DNA from: 34-65-8 sp046294735
Lineage (GTDB): Bacteria > Pseudomonadota > Alphaproteobacteria > Sphingomonadales > Sphingomonadaceae
Direction: 5' to 3'
Length of the DNA stretch: 64,000 bases
Assembly: GCA_046294735.1 (NCBI GenBank)
Contig: JBKBKB010000004.1
Location: 124,001 to 188,000, forward strand
Of the stretch, positions 8,707-17,271 are shown one piece after another. The translations under genes were made by a program, and so were the position numbers. The first letter of the stretch is position 1. Each line of letters begins with the position of its first letter. The notes beneath the pieces were generated by a model. That model had not been told where the DNA came from. It saw only the letters and a program-made list of their open reading frames with translations, and searched no databases.

Positions 8707-11607
8707 ATGCGTTTGAAATTCGCTTCCGCCAGCCTGATCGCGATCGCTCTTTCGGCCAGCACGCTCGTGGCCTTTCCCGCCCATGCCAGCACCGAGCAGT
8801 CGGCTGCGATGGCCAGGCCTGCCACGGTGGCCGAGCTGATCGAGAAGGTCACGATCCCCTACGAGCAGTTTCAGCTCGACAACGGCCTCACCGTGTTTGT
8901 CCACACCGATCGCAAGGCGCCCGTGGTGGCGATCTCGATGTGGTACAATGTCGGCTCCAAGCATGAGCCCAAGGGCAAGACCGGCTTCGCCCACCTGTTC
9001 GAACATCTGATGTTCAACGGCAGTGAAAACGCCCCCGGCGATTTCTTCGAACCGCTGCAGCAGATCGGCGCAACCGACTACAACGGCACCACATGGTTCG
9101 ACCGGACGAATTATTTCCAGACCGTGCCGACCGGTGCGCTCGATGCCGGATTGATGCTGGAAAGCGACCGGATGGGCTACCTGCTCGGTGCAGTGACCCA
9201 GGAAAAGCTCGATAACCAGATCGGCGTGGTCCAGAACGAAAAGCGTCAGGGCGATAACCAGCCCTATGGCCTGGTCGAATACGAACAGCTGGAAAACCTC
9301 TATCCTTCGGGGCACCCCTACCACCACTCGACCATCGGCTCGATGGCAGACCTGTCCTCGGCTACGCTGGAAGACGTGAAGCAGTGGTTCCGCGACAACT
9401 ACGGCCCCAACAACGCCGTGCTGGTACTGGCGGGTGATATTGACGCAGCGACCGCCCGCGCCAAGGTAACCAAGTGGTTCGGCGCAATCCCGCGCGGCCC
9501 GGCCACCCCGACCGTCGTGGCGCCGGTGCCTGACCTGCCGGCGCCGAAGGCCAAAACGATCTATGACCGGATTGCCACCCCGCGCATCTATCGCATGTGG
9601 GCGGTACCGGGCCTCGACAACCCCGATTACCTGCCGCTGTCCATGGGGGCGACCGTCCTCGGCGGCCTAGCCAGCTCGCGGCTCGACGATGCGCTGGTGC
9701 GTGAGCAACAGCTGGCGGTGCGCGTTTCCGCCAATGCGGAAATCTTCGCCCAGGCGGGTCAATTCGTGATCTATGCCGATGCCGCGCCGGGCGTTGACCA
9801 GGCCACTCTGGCCGCAGCGCTCGACGCAGAGATTGCCAAGTTCATCGCCGAAGGCCCGACCGCAGATGAAATCCAGCGCGCCGCCACGGTCTTTGCCTCA
9901 TCACAGATTCGCGGCCTGGAACGGGTTGGCGGGTTCGGCGGCAAGGCCCCGACCCTGGCTGAAGGCTGGCTGTATCAGGGCGATGCCGGGGCCTATCGCA
10001 AGACGCTCGAACAGGCGGCAGCGCTGGACGCAGGCGATGTCCGCGATGCCACGGCGAAGTGGCTATCCCGGCCGGTGTTCAAGCTGACGGTGGAGCCGGG
10101 TGATCGGACCGAAGGCGGAGAGAACCGGGGCGGTTTCCGCACTGGCGGCGGTGTCGGCGAGGCCACGTCCGGCCCGGCCTTCTTTGCCAACCCGATGCTG
10201 CTACAGGGAACGCCCGGTGCAGTTGTAGTAGCCGAGGCGGATCGGTCGCGCATTCCCCCGGTCGGCGAACTGCAACCGCTCGACTTCCCGACCATCGAAC
10301 GCGCCACCCTGTCCAACGGCGTGCAGGTGTTCTTTGCCCGGCGTGATGCCGTGCCGACCGTCTCGGTGCGGCTCAATTTCGATGCCGGTTATGCCGCCGA
10401 TCCGGCTGGCAAGCTGGGGGCCACGTCCTTGCTTCTCAGGCTGATGGACGAGGGCACCCGATCGCTCGACGCGCAGGCTCTGGCCATCGCCAAGGAACGG
10501 CTCGGCATCAATCTGGGCGCCTTCGCCAATGCCGATACGACTGCCTTCACCCTCGACACCCCGGCCGCGAACCTAGGGCCCGCACTGGCGCTGATGGCAG
10601 ACTACGTGCGCCAGCCCGGATTCGATCCGCGCGCCATGGAACGGGTCCGGGCCCAGCAGCTGACCCGCATCCGCAACGAGATGAACAATCCGGGCCAGAT
10701 CGGCCAGCGGGCCCTTGCCGCCGCCCTGTTCGGCGATCAGCATCCTTATGGAATGCCCCCGTCGGGCACGGGTGAACCGGCTGCGGTTGAAGCCATGACC
10801 GTGCAGGACCTGCGCGATTTCCACCAGATGTGGCTGCGACCGGACCTGGCACGGATCTTCGTTGTTGGTGACACGACACTGGCGGAAGTGACCCGCAAGC
10901 TGGAAGCTGCCCTGGGCCAGTGGCAGCCACCGGCTGTTGCTGCGCCAGACAAGGACTATGATGCGCCGATCCCTGCCCCCCAGCCACGGATCATTCTGAT
11001 CGACCGGCCCAACTCGCCGCAATCGATCATCCTGGCCGGACGGGTCCTGCCGCACAAAGGCAGCGATGACCTGCTGGCGCTGGAAGCTGCCAACGAGGTG
11101 TTCGGCGGTAGCTTTCTGAGCCGGATCAACATGAATCTGCGCGAGACCAAGGGCTGGTCCTACGGTGTGCGCAGCCTGGTTCCGCAGCCGATCGATCGGG
11201 TCAGTTTCCAGATATTCGCCCCGGTTCAAGCCGACCGGACGGGCGATTCGATTGTCGAACTGCGCAAGGATCTGGCGGCCTATACCTCCACCAGCGGAAT
11301 CACTGCCGACGAACTGACCCGCATGGTCAACGGTAATGTGCGCGAACTGCCCGGGCGCTTTGAGACCAGCGGCAGTGTGCTGGGCGGGATGGTCAACATC
11401 GTGACCTATGACCGCCCTGATGACTACTACGAGGCACTGGCTGGCAAATATACCGCGCTCAGCGCTGCCGAGATCGATGCCGCCGCCCGGCGCGACTTCA
11501 AGGGCGACGATCTGGTCTATGTCGTCGTCGGTGATGCCGCGGTCGTGCGCGGACAGCTTGACGCACTGGGTATGACCGTAGAGGAACGCAAGGCAGCGGC
11601 CGAATAA
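8707..11607 (+). CDS. M16 family zinc metallopeptidase (two-domain, periplasmic)
   Basis: A 966-residue protein with a signal peptide (cleavage near AHA|ST). The first M16 half has the inverted zinc motif HLFEH (His96, Glu99, His100) and a third ligand Glu178 in the QNEKR segment, so it should be an active peptidase of the pitrilysin/insulinase clan. The second half (from about residue 525) has the same fold but lacks HxxEH (LLLRLMDEGT instead) and is structural, as in fused PqqL/YmxG-type proteins. Likely degrades peptides in the periplasm. The small protein at 11639 follows after 31 bases and may be co-transcribed. Confidence 0.94.
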   Translation: MRLKFASASLIAIALSASTLVAFPAHASTEQSAAMARPATVAELIEKVTIPYEQFQLDNGLTVFVHTDRKAPVVAISMWYNVGSKHEPKGKTGFAHLFEHLMFNGSENAPGDFFEPLQQIGATDYNGTTWFDRTNYFQTVPTGALDAGLMLESDRMGYLLGAVTQEKLDNQIGVVQNEKRQGDNQPYGLVEYEQLENLYPSGHPYHHSTIGSMADLSSATLEDVKQWFRDNYGPNNAVLVLAGDIDAATARAKVTKWFGAIPRGPATPTVVAPVPDLPAPKAKTIYDRIATPRIYRMWAVPGLDNPDYLPLSMGATVLGGLASSRLDDALVREQQLAVRVSANAEIFAQAGQFVIYADAAPGVDQATLAAALDAEIAKFIAEGPTADEIQRAATVFASSQIRGLERVGGFGGKAPTLAEGWLYQGDAGAYRKTLEQAAALDAGDVRDATAKWLSRPVFKLTVEPGDRTEGGENRGGFRTGGGVGEATSGPAFFANPMLLQGTPGAVVVAEADRSRIPPVGELQPLDFPTIERATLSNGVQVFFARRDAVPTVSVRLNFDAGYAADPAGKLGATSLLLRLMDEGTRSLDAQALAIAKERLGINLGAFANADTTAFTLDTPAANLGPALALMADYVRQPGFDPRAMERVRAQQLTRIRNEMNNPGQIGQRALAAALFGDQHPYGMPPSGTGEPAAVEAMTVQDLRDFHQMWLRPDLARIFVVGDTTLAEVTRKLEAALGQWQPPAVAAPDKDYDAPIPAPQPRIILIDRPNSPQSIILAGRVLPHKGSDDLLALEAANEVFGGSFLSRINMNLRETKGWSYGVRSLVPQPIDRVSFQIFAPVQADRTGDSIVELRKDLAAYTSTSGITADELTRMVNGNVRELPGRFETSGSVLGGMVNIVTYDRPDDYYEALAGKYTALSAAEIDAAARRDFKGDDLVYVVVGDAAVVRGQLDALGMTVEERKAAAE

Positions 11608-11638
11608 GTCGGCTGGCCTATTACACGAGGAGAAGACA

Positions 11639-11941
11639 ATGTCGGTTGCAGGAACTTATGAATGCGTGACCAAAAGCCCCATGGGCGACCAGAAGAGCAC
11701 CTTCACCGTTGTCGATAACGGTGACGGCACTTTCAGCGGCAAGAATGCCGGCGCCATGGGCAGCATGGATGTCGAAGACGGTAAGATCGACGGCAACACG
11801 CTGACCTGGAAAATGAACATGACGGTGCCCATGCCGATGACCCTTGAAGGCACGGCGACGATCGAAGGCGACGCCCTGACCGGTTCAGTCAACGCGGGCG
11901 CGTTCGGCTCGATGCCGATGAGCGGCACCCGCACCGCCTGA
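11639..11941 (+). CDS. Small conserved hypothetical protein, beta-rich
   Basis: A 100-residue protein without a signal peptide or membrane segment. It is rich in Gly, Met and Thr, with alternating short strands (TYECVTKS, TFTVVDNGDGTFSG, LTGSVNAGAFG) that suggest a small beta-barrel like lipocalin/FABP-like sphingomonad proteins. A strong GAGGAGAA ribosome site precedes it and a strong terminator follows, so it is expressed, probably from the M16 peptidase transcript. No function is known to me. Confidence 0.8.
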   Translation: MSVAGTYECVTKSPMGDQKSTFTVVDNGDGTFSGKNAGAMGSMDVEDGKIDGNTLTWKMNMTVPMPMTLEGTATIEGDALTGSVNAGAFGSMPMSGTRTA

Positions 11942-11963
11942 ACCCCGGCGGATCGCAGACACC

Positions 11964-11997
11964 AAAAGGGCGCCGGAATCGCTTCCGGCGCCCTTTT
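11964..11997. terminator. Rho-independent terminator
   Basis: A perfect 15-bp stem (11964-11978 with 11983-11997), GC-rich, with loop TCGC and a TTTT end. It terminates the M16/small-protein transcript and can act on the convergent acyl-CoA dehydrogenase operon. Confidence 0.9.
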
Positions 11998-12071
11998 CAT
12001 ATTGGTTCATTGGCCTGCTAATCGTGCGGCCGGATCGCCGGGGGGCGCACCAAAAGTCGTGGCAGAGGGAA

Positions 12072-13214
12072 TCAAATCCCCCGGCTGATCACTTCCTTCA
12101 TGATTTCGTTGGTGCCGCCGAAGATCCGCGTCACGCGGGCATCGCGCCACAGGCGGGCGATGGCGTATTCGTTCATGTAGCCCGCCCCGCCGTGGAGCTG
12201 GAGCGCGACATCGACTGCCTTCCACTGCAGCTCGGTGTGCCACAGCTTGGCCGCGCTCGCTTCTTCGGTAGTCAGCTCGCCCTTCAAGTGGCGCAGCAGT
12301 GCCCAATCCAGGTGCGCCCAGCCGACCTGCAGGTCAGCGGCAAGATCGGCCAGAGTGAACTTGGTGTTCTGAAACTCGAACACCGTGCGCCCGAAAGCCT
12401 TGCGGTCCTTGGTGAACTTGACTGCCTCGTCGAACGCGCGCTGGGCTGCGGCCTGCCCGCCGACCGCGATGCCGAGCCGTTCCTGCGGCAGTTCCTCCAT
12501 CAGGTGGATGAACCCGCGCCCGACCCCGCCGAGCACGTTTTCGCGTGGCACGCGCACATCTTCGAAGAACAGTTCGCTGGTGTCGGCAGCGTGCTGGCCG
12601 ATTTTGTCAAGGTTGCGGCCCTTGACGAAGCCGGGTGTGCCGTCCTCGACCAACAGCAGTGTGGTGCCCTTGGCCCCTGCCGCCGGGTCGGTCTTGGCGA
12701 CCACGATCACCACGTCAGCATTCTGGCCGTTGGTGATGTAGGTCTTGGAGCCGTTGATCACGTAGTCGCCGCCATCCTCGCGCGCGGTGGTGCGGATACC
12801 CTGCAGGTCGCTGCCGGCACCCGGCTCGGTCATGGCAATGGCGGTGATGATGTCGCCGCTGACCATACCGGGCAGATATTTCGCGCGCTGTTCCTCGGTG
12901 CCGAGCCGCTCGAAGTAATTGGCGGTTATGTCGCTTTGCAGGGTGAACCCGGCGGCGCTGCCGAGGTAGGCCATTTCCTCGCCCACCACCGCGCAATAGC
13001 CGAAGTCGAGCCCAAGGCCGCCGTTCTCTTCCTTGACCGTGGGGCACAGCAGGCCTGCCTCGCCCACCGCCTTCCACACCTCACGCGGGACAATGCCGTT
13101 CTTCTCGTGCTCGTCGAGGAACGGTTCGAGATGCTGGGCGAACACCTTGCGCACAGTGTCGCGGAACATGTTGTGTTCCTCGGTGTAGGCGAAGCGGCGG
13201 GAGAGATCGAGCAT
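12072..13214 (-). CDS. Acyl-CoA dehydrogenase (isovaleryl/long-chain type base position)
   Basis: A 380-residue FAD flavoenzyme introducing the alpha-beta double bond in acyl-CoA and passing electrons to ETF. It shows AMTEPGAGSD, NGSKTYITNG, the DRKAFG helix and the QLHGGAGYMNEY flavin stretch. The usual C-terminal base (YEGT in MCAD) is Gly here (IFGGTNE); the Glu in QERLG (about 245) is at the base position of isovaleryl- and long-chain dehydrogenases, so it is probably active. Start at 13214 is preferred over 13220 because AGGAG is nine bases upstream. Last gene of an operon with a racemase and enoyl-CoA hydratase, which fits branched or long-chain acyl-CoA oxidation. Confidence 0.92.
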   Translation of the reverse strand: MLDLSRRFAYTEEHNMFRDTVRKVFAQHLEPFLDEHEKNGIVPREVWKAVGEAGLLCPTVKEENGGLGLDFGYCAVVGEEMAYLGSAAGFTLQSDITANYFERLGTEEQRAKYLPGMVSGDIITAIAMTEPGAGSDLQGIRTTAREDGGDYVINGSKTYITNGQNADVVIVVAKTDPAAGAKGTTLLLVEDGTPGFVKGRNLDKIGQHAADTSELFFEDVRVPRENVLGGVGRGFIHLMEELPQERLGIAVGGQAAAQRAFDEAVKFTKDRKAFGRTVFEFQNTKFTLADLAADLQVGWAHLDWALLRHLKGELTTEEASAAKLWHTELQWKAVDVALQLHGGAGYMNEYAIARLWRDARVTRIFGGTNEIMKEVISRGI

Positions 13215-13229
13215 GGGCATAGGCTCCTG

Positions 13230-14378
13230 TCAGGCTATCGTACCGGCATCGCGCAGAGCGGTGCGGTCATCATCGGAAAGGCCGAGCGCGGCGAGGATCG
13301 CGTCGGTGTCATTACCGGGCATCGGCGCTGGTGCGGGCACGGCGGTCTGGGTAACCGAATAGCGCGGGGCGGGCGCGGGCTGAAGATCGCCCGCCACCTC
13401 GACGAAAGTGCCGCGCGCGACATTGTGCGGATGCGCGGCGGCCTCGCTCATGGTCAGCACCGGGGCGTAGCACACATCGGTATGCTCCATCAGCGTGTCC
13501 CACTCGGCGCGGGTCTTCGATTTGAACAGCGCGGTGAGCTTGTCCTTGAGCGCGCCCCATTGACGGCGGTCGTGCTGGGCGTCGAACGCAGGATCATCAG
13601 CCAGCCCGGCGAGACGGCGCAGCTCGGCGTAGAATTGCGGCTCGATGCTGCCGATCGAGACGAACTTGCCGTCCGCTGTTTCGTAGGTGTCGTAGAAGTG
13701 TGCCCCAGTATCGAGCAGGTTGACCCCCAACTCCTCCGACCACACGCCGACATTTTTCATCCCGTGCATCATGCTCATCAACACCGCGGTGCCGTCGGTC
13801 ATGGCGCAATCGATCACCTGCCCCTCACCGCCGCGCGCGACATTGAGCAGGGCGTTCACCATCCCGAACGCGAGCATCATCCCGCCGCCGCCGAAATCAC
13901 CGACCATGTTGATCGGCGGGGTCGGCTTGCCGCCCGCCCGGCCGAAATGCGCCAGCGCGCCTGCCAGCGCGATGTAGTTGATGTCATGCCCGGCATAGGG
14001 GGCATAGGGGCCAGTCTGGCCCCAGCCGGTCATCCGGCCATAGACCAGCTTCGGATTATCCTTGAGCAGTTCCTCCGGGCCCAGGCCGAGCCGCTCCATC
14101 ACGCCGGGGCGGAAGCCCTCGATCACCCCATCGGCACTGGCGGCCAGCTTGCGCGCCAGCGCCACGCCTTCGGCGGTCTTGAGATTGATCGCGATCGACT
14201 TGCGTCCGCGCGCCAGCACGTCCTTCTGCGTGACCGGCTGCGAGCCGCCGCGCACGCCGCTGGCCCGGTCGATCCGGATCACTTCCGCGCCGTGATCGGC
14301 CAGCATCATCCCGCAGAACGGGCCGGGGCCAATCCCGGCGAACTCGACGATACGGATGCCGTCTAGAGGGCCGGCCAT
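13230..14378 (-). CDS. Alpha-methylacyl-CoA racemase (CoA-transferase III fold)
   Basis: A 382-residue CaiB/BaiF-fold protein. It carries the racemase signature rather than a transferase one: GRMTGWGQTGPY, AGHDINY with His131, and VGDFGGGG with Asp161. These match the His/Asp acid-base pair of mycobacterial MCR in order and spacing. It would interconvert 2R- and 2S-methylacyl-CoA, needed before beta-oxidation of pristanate-like or sterol side-chain acids. The longer open frame begins at 14444, but MAGPLDG at 14378, four bases after the hydratase stop, is the natural start. Operon with the hydratase and the acyl-CoA dehydrogenase. Confidence 0.9.
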   Translation of the reverse strand: MAGPLDGIRIVEFAGIGPGPFCGMMLADHGAEVIRIDRASGVRGGSQPVTQKDVLARGRKSIAINLKTAEGVALARKLAASADGVIEGFRPGVMERLGLGPEELLKDNPKLVYGRMTGWGQTGPYAPYAGHDINYIALAGALAHFGRAGGKPTPPINMVGDFGGGGMMLAFGMVNALLNVARGGEGQVIDCAMTDGTAVLMSMMHGMKNVGVWSEELGVNLLDTGAHFYDTYETADGKFVSIGSIEPQFYAELRRLAGLADDPAFDAQHDRRQWGALKDKLTALFKSKTRAEWDTLMEHTDVCYAPVLTMSEAAAHPHNVARGTFVEVAGDLQPAPAPRYSVTQTAVPAPAPMPGNDTDAILAALGLSDDDRTALRDAGTIA

Positions 14379-14382
14379 CAGC

Positions 14383-15144
14383 TTACTTGCCCGTCCAGTT
14401 GGGCTTGCGCTTCTCCGCAAAGGCAGCGGCGCCTTCGCGCGCATCGGCGCTCATGAACACCTGCGGCAACAGGGCAGCCTGCTTCTCCCACATCTCGTCC
14501 TGCGTCCAGCCGCCGGATTCGATCACGATCTGCTTCGACACGCGCACAGCGGTCGGGCCGTTGGCGGTGATCGCGTTCGCCAGCTCGATCGCCGCATCGA
14601 GCGCCGGGCCATCGGTCACCCGGTTGACCAGACCGAGAGCATAAGCGCGCGCGGTGTCGATGAAGTCACCGGTCAGCGCCAGCTCCATCGCGATCTTGGG
14701 CGGGATCATCCGGGGCAGCTTCATCAGGCCACCGGCAGCGGCGGCGAGGCCGCGCTTGGTTTCGGGAATGCCGAACTTCGCATCCTTGTGCGCGACAATC
14801 AGGTCGCAGCTGATCATCAGCTCCATGCCGCCAGCCAGCGCATAACCTTCCACCGCGGCGATCAGCGGCTTGACCGGGCCTTTCTCGGTAATGCCGCCGA
14901 ACCCGCGCCCTTCGATGCTGGGCCGCTCGCCGCGCAGAAAGCCCTTAAGGTCCATGCCGGAACAGAACGTGCCGCCCGCGCCGGTCAGGATCCCGACCCG
15001 CAGCGAGTCGTCCGAATCGAGCCGGTCGACGGCCGCCGCAATGCCTTCGGCCGCAGCCTTGTTCATCGCGTTCTTGGCCTCGGGCCGGTTGATGGTGATG
15101 ATCAGGACACCGTCCCGCACTTCGGTCAGCAGCTCTTCCGACAT
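14383..15144 (-). CDS. Enoyl-CoA hydratase/isomerase family protein (crotonase)
   Basis: A 253-residue crotonase. It shows the oxyanion-hole segment FCSGMDLKGF, the second loop ALAGGMELM with a Glu, and FGIPETKRGL with the second catalytic Glu, so it should hydrate trans-2-enoyl-CoA. Start MSEELL at 15144 has GGGAG upstream; the frame is open further but without a ribosome site. First gene of the hydratase-racemase-dehydrogenase operon, divergent from a thiolase across a 102-base region that contains a palindrome-like site shared with another acyl-CoA locus. The exact substrate is unknown. Confidence 0.92.
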   Translation of the reverse strand: MSEELLTEVRDGVLIITINRPEAKNAMNKAAAEGIAAAVDRLDSDDSLRVGILTGAGGTFCSGMDLKGFLRGERPSIEGRGFGGITEKGPVKPLIAAVEGYALAGGMELMISCDLIVAHKDAKFGIPETKRGLAAAAGGLMKLPRMIPPKIAMELALTGDFIDTARAYALGLVNRVTDGPALDAAIELANAITANGPTAVRVSKQIVIESGGWTQDEMWEKQAALLPQVFMSADAREGAAAFAEKRKPNWTGK

Positions 15145-15199
15145 TGCCTCACTCCCATTTTTGATTGCAACTGAGTTCTTGCCGTGTTGCTGGCCAAGG

Positions 15200-15215
15200 T
15201 TTACGGACACGTCAA
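15200..15215. promoter_or_regulatory. Candidate operator TTTACG-N4-CGTCAA
   Basis: Lies between the divergent enoyl-CoA hydratase and thiolase genes. TTTACG (15200-15205), four bases, CGTCAA (15210-15215). The same half-sites and spacing occur twice at 29867 and 29946 in the other divergent acyl-CoA promoter region. It resembles sites of MerR-type (LiuR-like) or TetR-type regulators of acyl-CoA catabolism; which family is not certain. Confidence 0.45.
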
Positions 15216-15246
15216 CTGCAATTTCGACAGGCGAGAGGAATGGGAC

Positions 15247-16515
15247 ATGGCTGAGGCTTACATCATCGACGCAGTGCGGACCCCGCGCGGGATCGGCAAG
15301 CAGGGCAAGGGCGCGCTGGCAGCGCAGCACCCGCAGCACCTCGCAGCCACCGTGCTCAAGGCGATCAAGGACCGCAACAACCTCGACACCAAGACCGTCG
15401 ATGACGTGATCTGGTCGGTCTCCACCCAGGACGGCTTGCAGGCCGGTGACATGGGGCGGATGGCCTCGCTCGATGCCGGGTATGATGTGACCAGCAGCGG
15501 GATGACGCTGGACCGGTTCTGCGGCGGCGGGATCACCTCGGTCAACCTGGCTGCGGCACAGGTGATGAGCGGGATGGCCGATTGCGTGGTTGCAGGCGGC
15601 ACCGAAATGATGAGCCTGACAGCGCAGATGGCCAAGGAAAAGATGCAGGCCGGGCTAAAGCCGCCGATGATGGGCAGCTACAACGAGCGGCTGCAAAAGG
15701 TCCATCCGCAGAGCCACCAGGGCATCTGCGGCGACGCCATCGCCAGCATGGAAGGCTTCACCCGCCAGGACCTCGACGAAGTCGGCTACCGCAGCCAGCA
15801 GCGCGCGGCCGAAGCGATCGCCGCTGGCCGCTTCGCCAAATCGCTGGTTCCGGTGGTGGATGACGAGGGCAACGTGATTCTCGACCACGATGAATACCCG
15901 CGCCCCGAAACCACCATGGAAGGCCTTGCCCAGCTCGAACCGGCCTTCACCAAAATCGCCAACGTGCCGATTGATGCGGCGGGCACGACCTTCCGCAAGC
16001 TGATCAACCAGAAGTACCCGGACCTCGAAATCCAGCACTTCCATCACGCCGGCAACAGCTCTGGCGTGGTCGATGGTGCCGCTGCCGTGCTGGTTGCCAG
16101 CGCCGACTATGCCCGCAAGCATGGGCTCAAGCCGCGCGCGCGGATCGTCGCCACCGCCAACATGGGTGATGACCCGACGCTGATGCTCAACGCCCCGGTC
16201 CCGGCGGCGAAAAAGGTGCTGGAGAAGGCCGGGCTGACCACCGACGACATCGACCTTTACGAGATCAACGAAGCCTTCGCGGTGGTCGCCGCCAAGTTCG
16301 TGCGCGATCTCGAACTCGACTGGGACAAGGTCAACGTCAATGGCGGCTCGATTGCACTGGGCCACCCGATTGGGGCCACTGGCTCCATGCTGATCGGCAC
16401 CGTTATCGACGAACTGGAACGGCGCGGCGGGCGCTACGGCCTGGTCACCATGTGTGCCGCAGGCGGCATGGCCCCGGCGATCGTGGTCGAGCGGATCGAC
16501 GACTTCGTCGACTGA
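15247..16515 (+). CDS. Acetyl-CoA C-acyltransferase (thiolase)
   Basis: A 422-residue thiolase with an intact active site: nucleophilic Cys92 in DRFCGGGIT, the LGHPIGATG histidine loop, and the C-terminal MCAAGG cysteine. It cleaves 3-ketoacyl-CoA to acetyl-CoA (or propionyl-CoA) and a shortened acyl-CoA. Start MAEAYIID at 15247 has GAGAGGAA upstream; the frame is open from 15184 but that region is the promoter. It is divergent from the hydratase-racemase-dehydrogenase operon, completing a beta-oxidation set apart from a 3-hydroxyacyl-CoA dehydrogenase. Confidence 0.94.
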   Translation: MAEAYIIDAVRTPRGIGKQGKGALAAQHPQHLAATVLKAIKDRNNLDTKTVDDVIWSVSTQDGLQAGDMGRMASLDAGYDVTSSGMTLDRFCGGGITSVNLAAAQVMSGMADCVVAGGTEMMSLTAQMAKEKMQAGLKPPMMGSYNERLQKVHPQSHQGICGDAIASMEGFTRQDLDEVGYRSQQRAAEAIAAGRFAKSLVPVVDDEGNVILDHDEYPRPETTMEGLAQLEPAFTKIANVPIDAAGTTFRKLINQKYPDLEIQHFHHAGNSSGVVDGAAAVLVASADYARKHGLKPRARIVATANMGDDPTLMLNAPVPAAKKVLEKAGLTTDDIDLYEINEAFAVVAAKFVRDLELDWDKVNVNGGSIALGHPIGATGSMLIGTVIDELERRGGRYGLVTMCAAGGMAPAIVVERIDDFVD

Positions 16516-16524
16516 ACCTGAGGC

Positions 16525-17271
16525 TCAGCCGGTCTGCGATGCCAGCGCGTCGCGGACCGGCCCGGCCCATTCCGGGCGGCAGATCAGCAGGTCCGGCATG
16601 TAGGTATCGCGCTGGTTATAGACCAGTGCGCTGCCGTCCATCCGGCTGGTATGGAGACCGTGCGCCCGGGCCACGGCGACCGGGGCGCAGCTGTCCCATT
16701 CGTACTGGCCGCCGGAATGGAGATAAATCTCCGCCTGCCCCAGCACTACCGCCATGGCCTTGGCCCCAGCGCTGCCCATTGGCACCAGTTCGGCCCCGAG
16801 CGTTTTGGCCACTGCCACCGCCTCTGCCGCAGGGCGAGTCCGGCTGACGACCATGCGCGGACGCGACGGCGCCGGCGGCAACGCCTGCGGCTGGTCACTG
16901 CGCAGCACCACCCCGCCATCGAGCCCCGGCAAGGCGACCGCGCCAATCGTCGCCACCCCGTCCACGGCCAGCCCGACATGAACCGCCCAGTCGCTGCGTT
17001 CCTCGCCATATTCGCGGGTGCCGTCGACCGGATCGACAATCCATACGCGGCCCTTGGCCAGCCGTTCGGGGTTGTCCTTTTCCTCCTCGCTCAGCAGGCC
17101 GTCGTCGGGCCGCTGGGCGCGCAGGGCGTGGCACAGGAACTGGTTGGCGGTTTCATCCCCCGCCTTGCCCAGCGCCTTGCCTGTGAACACACCGCTGGCG
17201 CGGACTTCCAGCAGCAGGCGCCCAGCCACGTGCGCGAGATGCGCGGCGAGTTCTGCGTCGGTCATGCTCAT
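16525..17271 (-). CDS. cysQ: 3'(2'),5'-bisphosphate nucleotidase CysQ
   Basis: A 248-residue inositol-monophosphatase-fold, Mg-dependent phosphatase that hydrolyses PAP (and PAPS) to AMP. The metal-site motifs are WIVDPVDGTREY and EWDSCAPVAV, with SEEEKD as the first acidic site. Its start overlaps the stop of cysNC by four bases (ATGA), so translation is coupled. In this operon it removes the PAP left after PAPS use, including by sulfotransferases such as the one at 51.5 kb. Confidence 0.93.
   Translation of the reverse strand: MSMTDAELAAHLAHVAGRLLLEVRASGVFTGKALGKAGDETANQFLCHALRAQRPDDGLLSEEEKDNPERLAKGRVWIVDPVDGTREYGEERSDWAVHVGLAVDGVATIGAVALPGLDGGVVLRSDQPQALPPAPSRPRMVVSRTRPAAEAVAVAKTLGAELVPMGSAGAKAMAVVLGQAEIYLHSGGQYEWDSCAPVAVARAHGLHTSRMDGSALVYNQRDTYMPDLLICRPEWAGPVRDALASQTG

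Noticed and set aside
12024..14366. 780-residue plus-strand frame over the racemase and dehydrogenase genes
   Set aside because: Antisense of two recognised genes; residue mix is rich in His, Arg and Gln with no motif.
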